Shown piece by piece: positions 21,000 through 28,326 of a stretch of DNA of 37,967 nt; position 1 is the stretch's first letter; each line of letters begins with the position of its first letter. The notes beneath the pieces are model-generated. The model had not been told where the DNA came from. It saw only the letters and a list, made by a program, of their open reading frames with translations, and did not search any database. This DNA comes from Alistipes sp. CAG:514. GTDB taxonomy: Bacteria > Bacteroidota > Bacteroidia > Bacteroidales > UBA932. The stretch spans positions 1-37,967 of the forward strand of contig HF986009.1 of the NCBI GenBank assembly GCA_000431015.1, read 5' to 3'. The translations under genes were made by a program, and so were the position numbers.

Positions 21000-21188
21000 T
21001 TACAATGTGTAAATCGCTGTCATCAGATGCTCGAAAGCGAAGTCAACCACGAAGAGAACCAGAGCAAGGATCACAGTAGCGACCATAACCAGAAGGGCTG
21101 AGCTCTGAAGCTTGTCCCAGGTTGGCCATGTGACCTTCTTGGTGAGTTCCACGTAGGACTCTTTGCAATAGTTAATGAACTTTCTCAT
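21000..21188 (-). CDS. secE: Preprotein translocase subunit SecE
   Basis: SecE stabilises SecY in the Sec channel. The 62-residue single-span form starts MRKFINYCKESYVELTKKV and has the conserved KVTWPTWDKLQSS amphipathic helix followed by one transmembrane segment (LLVMVATVILALVLFVVDF). I use the ATG at 21188 because the longer open frame to 21296 reads back into tRNA-Trp and has no SecE similarity. It lies between tRNA-Trp and nusG. The 83-nt spacer to the tRNA shows no clear promoter. Confidence 0.95.
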   Translation of the reverse strand: MRKFINYCKESYVELTKKVTWPTWDKLQSSALLVMVATVILALVLFVVDFAFEHLMTAIYTL

Positions 21189-21271
21189 CTTTGCATTTAA
21201 TGGACTCCGTAATTTGGAAGCGTCTACGAAGTCTGTTAAACAATTACCAAATCGTAACCTTTGATATTTTG

Positions 21272-21342
21272 CAGGGGAAGCAGGATTCGAACCCACATCG
21301 ACGGTTTTGGAGACCGCTGAACTACCCTTGTTCTATTCCCCT
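21272..21342 (-). tRNA. tRNA-Trp (CCA anticodon)
   Basis: 71 nt, acceptor AGGGGAA/TTCCCCT, discriminator G, anticodon loop CTCCAAA (anticodon CCA) and T arm GTGGG-TTCGAAT-CCTGC. CCA is not encoded. The D stem is GAAC/GTTC rather than the usual GTTC/GAAC: all four pairs keep pairing but the strands are swapped relative to common tRNA-Trp. Position between tuf and secE is typical of this phylum. Confidence 0.92.
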
Positions 21343-21346
21343 AAGT

Positions 21347-21377
21347 CAGGACGGACATCTGACGGACATCCGTCCTG
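21347..21377 (-). other. Hairpin between tuf and tRNA-Trp
   Basis: CAGGACGGA (21347-21355) pairs with TCCGTCCTG (21369-21377), 9 bp, in the 47-nt tuf/tRNA-Trp spacer. No T-run follows on the minus strand, so a processing signal or stabiliser of the tuf 3' end is more likely than termination. Confidence 0.5.
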
Positions 21378-21389
21378 TATGGTGAAGAA

Positions 21390-22583
21390 TTACTCTTCGA
21401 TCTTGATAACCTGGCCGGCACCAACGGTACGTCCACCTTCGCGGATAGCGAACTGGAGTCCTTCGTTGAGGGCTACAGGGGTGATGAGCTGAACGTCGAT
21501 CTCAACGTTGTCGCCCGGCATTACCATCTCGACTCCTTCTGGAAGGGTGATCTCACCGGTCACGTCAAGAGTACGGATGAAGAACTGAGGACGATAGTGG
21601 TTGTGGAATGGAGTGTGACGTCCACCCTCTTCCTTCTTGAGGACGTAGATCTGAGCCTTGAAGTGCTTGTGAGGAGTGATAGAGCCAGGCTTGGCGACAA
21701 CCTCACCTCTCTTGACTTCCTTCTTGTCGATACCACGGAGGAGAAGACCAACGTTGTCTCCGGCCTCACCCTGATCGAGGAGCTTGCGGAACATCTCGAC
21801 ACCTGTTACAACGGTGTTCTTAGGAGCGTCGCCGAAGCCTACGAGCTCAACAGGATCGTTGACGTGGATGGTACCGGTCTCGATACGACCTGTAACAACG
21901 GTTCCACGGCCAGTGATGGAGAAGATGTCCTCGATAGGCATGAGGAACGGCTTCTCGTTCTGACGAACAGGCTGAGGGATGTACTCGTCAACAGCGTCCA
22001 TGAGCTCCATTACCTTGTCTTCCCAAACCTTCTCTCCGTTGAGGGCTCCAAGAGCGGATCCACGGATGATAGGGCAGTTCTCATCGAACTTGTAGAATGC
22101 GAGCAGGTCGCGGATCTCCATCTCAACGAGGTCAAGCATCTCAGGGTCCTCAACAAGGTCAACCTTGTTCATGAATACGAGGATCTTAGGAACGTTCACC
22201 TGACGGGCGAGCAGGATGTGCTCACGGGTCTGAGGCATAGGACCGTCGGTAGCGGCTACAACGAGGATGGCTCCATCCATCTGAGCGGCACCTGTAACCA
22301 TGTTCTTAACGTAGTCAGCGTGGCCTGGGCAGTCTACGTGGGCATAGTGGCGCTTCTCTGTCTCGTACTCTACGTGAGCGGAGTTGATGGTGATACCACG
22401 CTCCTTCTCTTCAGGAGCATTGTCGATCTGATCGAAAGACTTGATCTTGTCCGCGTTACCGGAGACTCTCTCGGCGAGAACCTTGGTGATAGCGGCAGTC
22501 AAAGTCGTCTTACCGTGGTCAACATGGCCGATAGTACCGATGTTAACGTGCGGCTTCGTTCTTTGGAAAGTTTCTTTTGCCAT
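21390..22583 (-). CDS. tuf: Translation elongation factor Tu
   Basis: EF-Tu delivers aminoacyl-tRNA to the ribosome as a GTP complex. The 397 residues carry GHVDHGKTT (19-27), DCPGHADY and NKVD in the G domain, followed by beta-barrel domains 2 and 3 ending in RTVGAGQVIKIEE. Length is typical for Bacteroidetes. It lies directly downstream of four tRNA genes, with 41 nt and no visible promoter between, so it should be cotranscribed with them, as in the E. coli thrU-tyrU-glyT-thrT-tufB unit. This is the only tuf in the window. Confidence 0.98.
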   Translation of the reverse strand: MAKETFQRTKPHVNIGTIGHVDHGKTTLTAAITKVLAERVSGNADKIKSFDQIDNAPEEKERGITINSAHVEYETEKRHYAHVDCPGHADYVKNMVTGAAQMDGAILVVAATDGPMPQTREHILLARQVNVPKILVFMNKVDLVEDPEMLDLVEMEIRDLLAFYKFDENCPIIRGSALGALNGEKVWEDKVMELMDAVDEYIPQPVRQNEKPFLMPIEDIFSITGRGTVVTGRIETGTIHVNDPVELVGFGDAPKNTVVTGVEMFRKLLDQGEAGDNVGLLLRGIDKKEVKRGEVVAKPGSITPHKHFKAQIYVLKKEEGGRHTPFHNHYRPQFFIRTLDVTGEITLPEGVEMVMPGDNVEIDVQLITPVALNEGLQFAIREGGRTVGAGQVIKIEE

Positions 22584-22624
22584 AATATTATGATTTAAAT
22601 GAGTAATCTAAATAACGCAATTTG

Positions 22625-22696
<72 letters not shown>

Positions 22697-22700
22697 TTAA

Positions 22701-22811
22701 TGGAGCGGAAGACGAGGTTCGAACTCGCGACCCTCAGCTTGGCAGGCTGATGCTCTACCAACTGACCCTCAGCTTGGAAGGCTGATGCTCTACCAACTGA
22801 GCTACTTCCGC
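22701..22811 (-). tRNA. Abnormal tRNA-Gly with duplicated anticodon region (TCC + GCC)
   Basis: The ends form one tRNA: acceptor GCGGAAG/CTTCCGC, one D arm 5' half, one T arm GCGAG-TTCGAAC-CTCGT, and encoded CCA at 22701-22703. Between them a 35-nt unit (D loop, anticodon arm, variable loop) occurs twice in tandem. The two copies differ at one base, the first anticodon position. The first anticodon arm is TCAGC-CTTCCAA-GCTGA (TCC) and the second TCAGC-CTGCCAA-GCTGA (GCC); both read glycine. Body length is 108 nt instead of 73. It looks like the fusion of two neighbouring isoacceptor genes by a deletion from the variable loop of one to the D stem of the next, with a 2-nt TC overlap at the joint. 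Whether it is a functional tRNA, a pseudogene or an assembly collapse cannot be told here. Confidence 0.85.
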
Positions 22812-22819
22812 GGTTGTTG

Positions 22820-22899
22820 TGGGAGGAGGTGGACTCGAACCACCGAACCCGAAGGAGCGGATTTACAGTCCGCCGCAATTGCCGCTATGCGATCCTCCC
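22820..22899 (-). tRNA. tRNA-Tyr (GTA anticodon)
   Basis: 80 nt, class II with a long variable arm (around TCCTTCGGG), acceptor GGGAGGA/TCCTCCC, discriminator A, anticodon loop CTGTAAA (GTA), perfect T stem GGTGG/CCACC. CCA is not encoded. Second gene of the tRNA-tuf unit. Confidence 0.94.
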
Positions 22900-22932
22900 G
22901 ATATTCCTTTGATACAGCTCTTGGCCGTTTAG

Positions 22933-23006
22933 AGCCGATAGAGGGATTCGAACCCACGACCCCGAGATTACAAATCACGTGCTCTGGCCAACTGAGCTAT
23001 ATCGGC
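22933..23006 (-). tRNA. tRNA-Thr (TGT anticodon)
   Basis: 74 nt, acceptor GCCGATA/TATCGGC, D arm GCTC...GAGC, anticodon arm CGTGA-TTTGTAA-TCTCG (TGT). There is a U-U mismatch in the anticodon stem and another in the T stem (GTGGG/CCCTC). CCA is not encoded. First gene of the tRNA-tuf transcription unit. Confidence 0.9.
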
Positions 23007-23023
23007 GTTATTTCAATGATGCT

Positions 23024-23040
23024 TCCCTTTCACAAAGGGA
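23024..23040 (-). promoter_or_regulatory. Start-proximal hairpin of the tRNA-tuf transcript
   Basis: On the minus strand TCCCTTT-GTG-AAAGGGA forms a 7-bp stem beginning 3 nt after the -7 box (TTTG-CAA-hairpin). Same placement as in the rpsL and tRNA-Leu leaders. Confidence 0.7.
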
Positions 23041-23043
23041 TTG

Positions 23044-23074
23044 CAAAGATAGATATTATTTCTTATTCTCCAAA
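23044..23074 (-). promoter_or_regulatory. Promoter of the tRNA-tuf-secE operon
   Basis: On the minus strand TTTG (23071-23074), 19 nt, then TATCTTTG (23044-23051), a perfect TAnnTTTG box, 37 nt before tRNA-Thr(TGT). It starts only 7 nt beyond the dxs stop codon, with no terminator between, so dxs transcripts may read through. Confidence 0.85.
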
Positions 23075-23080
23075 ACTTTT

Positions 23081-24952
23081 TCAATTATTTTTGATTAGCG
23101 AGACGATTTTTGAATAGATGATCTCGGTGGTCAGCCCGCACTGTTCTCTTTGGCGGCCAACGGGGGCCTGGGTGATGAATCTGTCTGGAATACCGACACC
23201 TATCACCGGGATACGCGCGCCCGTCGAGGCGACATATTCACTGACCTCGCTGAACAGGCCTCCCTTGATGGCACCGTCCTCAAGGGTGAGGATGCATCTG
23301 TAGCCCGCCGCCTCTTTGAGGATCTCCTGGTCGAACGGTTTGAGGAACCGGACATTGAAGACCGCCGGACTTTTTCCGGTCTCTTTCCTCAGCCTCTCCG
23401 CCGCTTCCAGCGCCCTGTTGGCGACGGGTCCCAAGGCAAGGACGGCGACATCTTCCCCGTCTGCGAGCCTCTCTCCTTTCCCTATGGGGAGGGGTGTGCT
23501 TTCAGCGTTCCTCCAGTCGGCGCCTTCCCCGATGCCGCGAGGGTACCTGATCACCAGAGGGCCGTCCTTTATCCCAAGGCCGGTGTTGAGGAGCCTTTTA
23601 AGCTCGGTTTCGTCTTTGGGCGCGGCGATCACGGTGTTCGGGATGCATCGCAGCGAGGCCAGGTCGAACGCTCCTTGGTGAGTCGCTCCGTCCTCTCCCA
23701 CGAGCCCGGCCCTGTCGAGGCACAGAACCACATTCAGGTGCTGCAAGGCGACATCGTGGACGATCTCGTCGTAGGCTCTTTGGGCGAATGATGAATATAT
23801 CACACAATAGGGCTTCATCCCTCCGGCCGCAAGTCCGGCGGCGAAGGTGACGGCGTGTTCCTCCGCGATGCCGACATCGAAGAACCTGTCGGGGAAGCGT
23901 GCGGCGAAGTCGGTCATGCCGCTGCCCGTCGCCATGGCCGGGGTTATTCCCACCACGGTCGGATCCTTTTCCGCGAGTTCGCAGAGAACCTGGCCGAAAA
24001 CATCCTGATAGCGGTCGGCCTGATACTTTCTGGCCGGTCTTTCTCCTGTCTCGGGGTTGAACTTGCCGGGGGCGTGCCAGGTGGTCGGGTCGGACTCCGC
24101 CGGCGCGTAGCCCTTGCCCTTGATTGTGCAGGCGTGCAGGATTTTCGGACCCTTGATGTCCTTCAGCCTCCTGAGGGTCTTGACAACCTCCTCGATGTTG
24201 TTTCCGTCGATCGGGCCGAAGTACCTGAATCCGAACGCTTCGAATAGGTCTCCGCCGGAAGTGGTGACCAGGCCGGACTTGGTGTTGCGCACCAATCGTT
24301 GGATACGGCTCCTGAACCTTCCGGCTCCGAGCTTGTCCCAGATGTGTGTCTTTATCCGGTTGTAGGCCGGGGCTGTCGTCAGGTTCAGAAGATACGAGTG
24401 GAGAGCCCCTCTGTTGCCGTCGATGGCCATGTCGTTGTCGTTGAGAACGACAAGAAGATCGGTGTCGCTCTCTCCGGCGTTGTTGAGGCCTTCCAGCGCC
24501 AGTCCGCCGGTCATCGCCCCGTCACCGATCATCGCCACGGTCTTGGCTCCGGAGCCTGAAAGGCCGGCGGCCTTCGCCATTCCGAGGGCGGCGGAGATCG
24601 AGGTGGACGCGTGTCCGGCTCCGAAAGCGTCGTAGGCGCTTTCGTCTCTGTTCGGGAATCCGCTGATTCCGTCCTCCATCCTGTTTTTCAGAAAAGCCTC
24701 TTTTCTTCCTGTCAGGATCTTGTGGGCATAGGCCTGATGGCCGACGTCAAAGACCAGATTGTCCTTCGGAGTGTCGAACACATAATGCAGACCTACAATC
24801 AGTTCCACGGCTCCGAGACTGGAGGCCAGGTGTCCCGGATTCTCCGAGCAGCACTTGACGATGTAGTCTCTGATCTCGCCGCAAAGCGGTTGCAGTTCCT
24901 CTATGCCGAGTTTCCTGAGGTCTTCAGGAGAATTGATCTTATCAAGAATCAT
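23081..24952 (-). CDS. dxs: 1-deoxy-D-xylulose-5-phosphate synthase
   Basis: DXS condenses pyruvate with glyceraldehyde 3-phosphate using thiamine diphosphate, the first step of the MEP isoprenoid pathway. The 623-residue product has GHLASSLG (His41), the TPP/Mg motif GDGAMTGG (143-150) with NDN (171-173), and the transketolase-like second domain with EEHAVTFAAGLA and a DRAGLVGEDG segment. Length is normal for the family. It lies alone on the minus strand, upstream of the tRNA-tuf promoter. A near-consensus -7 box sits only 5 nt from the ATG. Confidence 0.97.
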   Translation of the reverse strand: MILDKINSPEDLRKLGIEELQPLCGEIRDYIVKCCSENPGHLASSLGAVELIVGLHYVFDTPKDNLVFDVGHQAYAHKILTGRKEAFLKNRMEDGISGFPNRDESAYDAFGAGHASTSISAALGMAKAAGLSGSGAKTVAMIGDGAMTGGLALEGLNNAGESDTDLLVVLNDNDMAIDGNRGALHSYLLNLTTAPAYNRIKTHIWDKLGAGRFRSRIQRLVRNTKSGLVTTSGGDLFEAFGFRYFGPIDGNNIEEVVKTLRRLKDIKGPKILHACTIKGKGYAPAESDPTTWHAPGKFNPETGERPARKYQADRYQDVFGQVLCELAEKDPTVVGITPAMATGSGMTDFAARFPDRFFDVGIAEEHAVTFAAGLAAGGMKPYCVIYSSFAQRAYDEIVHDVALQHLNVVLCLDRAGLVGEDGATHQGAFDLASLRCIPNTVIAAPKDETELKRLLNTGLGIKDGPLVIRYPRGIGEGADWRNAESTPLPIGKGERLADGEDVAVLALGPVANRALEAAERLRKETGKSPAVFNVRFLKPFDQEILKEAAGYRCILTLEDGAIKGGLFSEVSEYVASTGARIPVIGVGIPDRFITQAPVGRQREQCGLTTEIIYSKIVSLIKNN

Positions 24953-24957
24953 AGGGG

Positions 24958-24965
24958 CGAAGGTA
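24958..24965 (-). promoter_or_regulatory. Candidate -7 box of dxs
   Basis: On the minus strand TACCTTCG, one base from TAnnTTTG, ends 5 nt before the dxs ATG. No clear TTTG is found 19 nt upstream. If used, the mRNA would be leaderless or nearly so. Confidence 0.45.
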
Positions 24966-25052
24966 CGACTTTATTCCGACATTTTTCTTATATTCGCAAG
25001 TTGTTTGAATATTTTTACATTCATACGGAATATATTTTAAAGAAATAGTCAA

Positions 25053-26477
25053 ATGTCTGAAAAAATTCAAAAACTGATGAATGACTCGCCGGCCGCGAGA
25101 TGGACCGCACTCATTCTTATCGCGCTGATGATGTTCTTCGGCTACATGTTCGTCGATGTCATGTCGCCGTTGCAGTCCCTGATCGAGCAGCAGAGGGGCT
25201 GGAGTCCGGATGTGTTCGGAACTTACGCAAGCGCGGAGTACATTCTCAACGTCTGCGGTTTCCTGATACTCGCCGGTATCATCCTGGACAAGATGGGTGT
25301 CCGTTTCACAGGAATCCTTTCCGCCTCGATGATGTTCGCTGGAGCGACTATTAAATATATAGGTATAACCGACTGGTTCCAGACAACCGCTTTCTGCGAG
25401 TGGCTGGGTACCTGGTGGGTGTCAATGCCGGGCAGCGCAAAGATGGCCGCGCTTGGATTCATGATCTTCGGCTGCGGTTGCGAGATGGCCGGCACGACGG
25501 TCTCCAAGGCGATCGCCAAATGGTTCAAGGGTAAGGAAATGGCCATGGCCATGGGCATTGAGATGGCTATCGCCCGCGTGGGTGTGTTCTCGGTGTTCTC
25601 GATCAGCCCGATCCTTGCTTCCAAACTCGGCGGGGTCCAGGGCCCTGTGGGATTCTGCACGGTACTGCTTCTCATCGGTCTGATCAACTACATCGTGTTC
25701 AGTGTGATGGACAAGAAGTTCGACGGACAGCTTGTGGAGGCTGGCGTCAAATCCGACGATTCGTCGTCCGAGGAGGAATTCAAACTCAGTGACCTTGGCA
25801 AGATCTTCTCTTCCAGAAGCTTCTGGGTAGTTGCCCTTCTTTGTGTCCTCTATTATTCCGCGATCTTCCCGTTCCAGAGGTACGGCGCCAACATGCTCCA
25901 GTGCAACCTTGACGGCATCTCCGCCAGGACCGCCTCCGACATATTCAGATGGTTCCCTATCGGAGCGGCGGTCATCACGCCGTTCCTCGGCAGGTTCCTT
26001 GACACGAAGGGTAAGGGTGCGACGATGCTTATCTGCGGCGCCCTGCTCTTGATTGTGTGCCATCTTGTGTTTGCGTTCCTGCTGCCGGCGACGCACAGCA
26101 AGTTCATCGCCCTCGCGACCATCGTTGTCCTCGGAATCAGCTTCTCGCTTGTCCCTGCCGCCCTTTGGCCTTCGGTTCCGAAGATCATCGACGAGAAGAT
26201 CCTGGGTTCGGCCTATTGCCTGATCTTCTGGGTGCAGAACATCGGTCTGTGCTTCGTTCCGAAGCTCATCGGCAGCGTTCTTACCAGCGTCAACGCCGAT
26301 AACCCTGCCGTGATCGCCGCCAAGGCCGCCGGTGCCGAGTTCATCCCTTACAACTACACCATCCCTCTCGTCATCTTCGCAGGTTTCGGTGTCGCCGCCC
26401 TTCTGATAGCCATCTACCTCAAGGCTCTTGACAGCAAGCGCCACCTCGGCCTTGAGCTCCCGAATATTCAGAAGTAG
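25053..26477 (+). CDS. MFS transporter (first of two paralogues)
   Basis: This 474-residue protein is a major facilitator with about 12 hydrophobic segments. It has the MFS loop 2-3 motif as GIILDKMGVRFTG and a conserved segment GCGCEMAGTTVSKAIAKWFKGKEM around TM4-5 (given here as separate parts: GCGCEMAG, then AIAKWFKGKEM). Near TM10-11 it has WPSVPKII and FWVQNIGLC. The second MFS gene shares all of these, so the two arose by duplication. The substrate is not readable; similar proteins occur widely in Bacteroidetes without assigned roles. It is adjacent to, but separated by repeats from, a lysine/DAP operon, so a link to amino acid or peptide transport is only a guess. The upstream A+T-rich 100 nt contains TTTG at 25004-25007 but no good -7 box. 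Confidence 0.88.
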   Translation: MSEKIQKLMNDSPAARWTALILIALMMFFGYMFVDVMSPLQSLIEQQRGWSPDVFGTYASAEYILNVCGFLILAGIILDKMGVRFTGILSASMMFAGATIKYIGITDWFQTTAFCEWLGTWWVSMPGSAKMAALGFMIFGCGCEMAGTTVSKAIAKWFKGKEMAMAMGIEMAIARVGVFSVFSISPILASKLGGVQGPVGFCTVLLLIGLINYIVFSVMDKKFDGQLVEAGVKSDDSSSEEEFKLSDLGKIFSSRSFWVVALLCVLYYSAIFPFQRYGANMLQCNLDGISARTASDIFRWFPIGAAVITPFLGRFLDTKGKGATMLICGALLLIVCHLVFAFLLPATHSKFIALATIVVLGISFSLVPAALWPSVPKIIDEKILGSAYCLIFWVQNIGLCFVPKLIGSVLTSVNADNPAVIAAKAAGAEFIPYNYTIPLVIFAGFGVAALLIAIYLKALDSKRHLGLELPNIQK

Positions 26478-26502
26478 TTTTTTTTGAATATACAAGGCCT
26501 TT

Positions 26503-26624
26503 TTGCGGCAGGGAGGGGCTTGGCTCCGACGGGTAAATCCCTCCCTTCGCTTCGCTCAGGGCCCCTCCCGTTCACGTGGCCACGGGCGGCCACGCCCGCT
26601 GAGTCAAGCCCCTCCCTGCCGCAA
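26503..26624 (+). repeat. 122-bp palindromic (REP/MITE-like) intergenic element
   Basis: The outer 20 bases (26503-26522) are a perfect inverted repeat of 26605-26624, extending to 24 pairs with one G-T. The arm begins TTGCGGCAGGGAGGGGC. Inside are a second stem CGTGGCC/GGCCACG (26575-26594) and the string CTTCGCTTCGCTCAGGG, which resembles extragenic palindromes common in Bacteroidetes. The left arm can also pair internally with GCCCCTCCC at 26561-26569. It is much more G+C-rich than its A+T-rich flanks and fills most of the 238-bp gap between the MFS genes. Confidence 0.8.
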
Positions 26625-26715
26625 GGTGCAGGAATATGAAAGATTGATCGATTGTGAAAGGAAGTGGGATATGGGTGATTTGAACTTAAATCAATGAAAA
26701 CGAACTTATAATATT

Positions 26716-28068
26716 GTGGCAAAAACATTAAGTAAATATTCGTGCTGGATAGCGCTGGCATGTCTGGTGGTACCTATGTTCGCATCGTACTACTTTGACG
26801 ACATGTTCTCCACGCTGTCCCACCTGTTCGAGAACCCTTCCCTGCTGGAACTGGGCTGGAACTCGGCTGACTACGGACTTTACACAAGCGGCTACTCTGT
26901 CCTCTGTGTGTTCGGCGGACTGGTTGTCTGCGGAATGCTTCTGGACAAATGGGGCGTGAGGGTGACGGGGTCAATCTTCGTCACGATGATGGCCGCGGGA
27001 GCGGCAATGGTCACCTATGCCCTTACTTCCGGTCTCGCTCCCAAGGTCTCCCTGACCATCGCATACGTCGGTTGCATGTTTTTCGGTCTCGGAAGCGAGA
27101 TCGCCGGCGTGGCCGTGACCCGATCGATCGCCAAGTGGTTCAAGGAAGGGAACATGGCCTTCGCCATGGGTCTTCAGCTGGCCATCGCGAGACTTGGAAC
27201 GGCCTTCGCTCTGGTGGTGTCGCCTATGCTTGTCGCCGGGAAAGCCGCCGGACAGACATATTCATTGACCGAAACCGCGAGGCCGGCCTTTCTGGGGCTG
27301 GCGCTGATGATGGCGGGAATGGTTCTTTGGGCGGTCTTCGTCGCGATGGACGCAAGGTTCGACCGGCAGGCCGGGCTGAAAGACACCGTGGACACCGCCG
27401 AGGAGGACAAATTCCGCTTTTCGGATGTCGTGAGACTCCTGAAAAACAAGCAGTTCATCGCCATAGCCCTGCTGTGTGTGTTCTTCTACAGCAGCGTGAT
27501 CTCCTTCAAGAAGTTCGCTTCCGCCATCCTCATCCCACGTTTTGACGTGCCGGTCGAGGCGGCAAGCTGGATGGTTTCGATGCTGCCGTTCGCCACGGTC
27601 ATATTCGCTCCGCTTTTTGGAGTGCTGGTGGACAAGATCGGTCACGGCACCCGCTGGATGCTCATCGGCGCGGTCTTGGCTTTGCTGGCGCACCTGATGC
27701 TGGCCTTCGCTCCGTCCGGAATCCCATTCTATGGCTACCTGAGCATGGTCTTCCTTGGCTTCGGCTATTCCCTTGTCCCCGCCGCAATGTGGCCTTCAGT
27801 GCCGAAGATTGTGCCGGAAAAGGTTCTCGGGACGGCTTATTCATTAATATACTGGGTTCAGAATCTGGGACTTATGTCGTTCAAGATGCTTGCGGGGAAG
27901 ATACTCGCCGGAAAGAACCTTAACGGCGGAGTGAACGAGGCCGGCGCGGTCTGGGTGGAAGTGATGTTTGTCGCCGTGTGTATGGTGGCGCTGTCGCTCG
28001 CCTTCGTGCTGTGCGCCCATTCCCGCCGCAACCCACACCTCAGGCTGGATCTTCCGGACCGTTCGTGA
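26716..28068 (+). CDS. MFS transporter (second of two paralogues)
   Basis: This 450-residue protein is clearly homologous to the upstream MFS gene over its full length: GMLLDKWGVRVTG, GLGSEIAGVAVTRSIAKWF, AIARLG, WPSVPKIVPEKVLGTAYSLIYWVQN (in parts: WPSVPKIVPEKVLG, YWVQN). About 12 hydrophobic segments are visible. The start is GTG at 26716, giving MAKTLSKYSCW; no in-frame ATG precedes the conserved part. Substrate unknown. Because a 122-bp palindrome separates the two genes, they may be independently expressed, and the pair probably reflects functional specialisation after duplication. Confidence 0.87.
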   Translation: MAKTLSKYSCWIALACLVVPMFASYYFDDMFSTLSHLFENPSLLELGWNSADYGLYTSGYSVLCVFGGLVVCGMLLDKWGVRVTGSIFVTMMAAGAAMVTYALTSGLAPKVSLTIAYVGCMFFGLGSEIAGVAVTRSIAKWFKEGNMAFAMGLQLAIARLGTAFALVVSPMLVAGKAAGQTYSLTETARPAFLGLALMMAGMVLWAVFVAMDARFDRQAGLKDTVDTAEEDKFRFSDVVRLLKNKQFIAIALLCVFFYSSVISFKKFASAILIPRFDVPVEAASWMVSMLPFATVIFAPLFGVLVDKIGHGTRWMLIGAVLALLAHLMLAFAPSGIPFYGYLSMVFLGFGYSLVPAAMWPSVPKIVPEKVLGTAYSLIYWVQNLGLMSFKMLAGKILAGKNLNGGVNEAGAVWVEVMFVAVCMVALSLAFVLCAHSRRNPHLRLDLPDRS

Positions 28069-28094
28069 CCCGTTCATAATTCATGCGGGAGTTA

Positions 28095-28255
28095 AGTAAC
28101 CTTCAAAAAATAACCTGCCTCATCTTAAGGAATCTTTTCGGTCTATATCTGTTTTCTCATCAGTCATGTGCCACCGGCACACTCCTTCTTCGAAAATAGA
28201 TCTATCCTCGAAAATCTTCTCCTAATCTGAGGCAGGTTATTTTTTTTACGTTACT
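28095..28255 (+). repeat. Dispersed 160-bp inverted-end repeat, copy B
   Basis: The ends AGTAAC...GTTACT extend into 28-base complementary arms (28095-28122 with 28228-28255, 25 of 28 paired), including TAACCTGCCTCA/TGAGGCAGGTTA flanked by A and T runs. The core is identical to copy C at 36170-36328 by eye and homologous to copy A. It lies between the second MFS gene (stop 27 nt before) and the DAP operon. No clear target-site duplication is visible. Confidence 0.93.
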
Positions 28256-28288
28256 AAGACAGGTACTCCAGTTTCAAGGATTTATTAC

Positions 28289-28296
28289 TATATTTG
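28289..28296 (+). promoter_or_regulatory. -7 box of the lysine/DAP operon
   Basis: TATATTTG, a perfect TAnnTTTG match, 30 nt upstream of the M20 gene start. The expected TTTG 19 nt upstream is absent (TTTC is nearby), so the promoter may need an activator or be weak. Confidence 0.6.
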
Positions 28297-28326
28297 ACAA
28301 AATCATGCGGTCAAATGTGGTAGTGT

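Noticed and set aside
21189..21296. N-terminal extension of secE
   Set aside because: The extra residues come from tRNA-Trp sequence; SecE homology starts at 21188.
25422..26495. 357-residue open frame antisense to the first MFS gene
   Set aside because: Highly charged, low-similarity translation that mirrors codon bias of the real gene on the other strand; no start signal and no family motifs.
28141..28170. Hammerhead-ribozyme-like string on the minus strand of repeats B/C (CTGATGA followed by GAAA)
   Set aside because: There is no stem II between CTGATGA and GAAA, and copy A changes the essential first C, so the catalytic core is not conserved.
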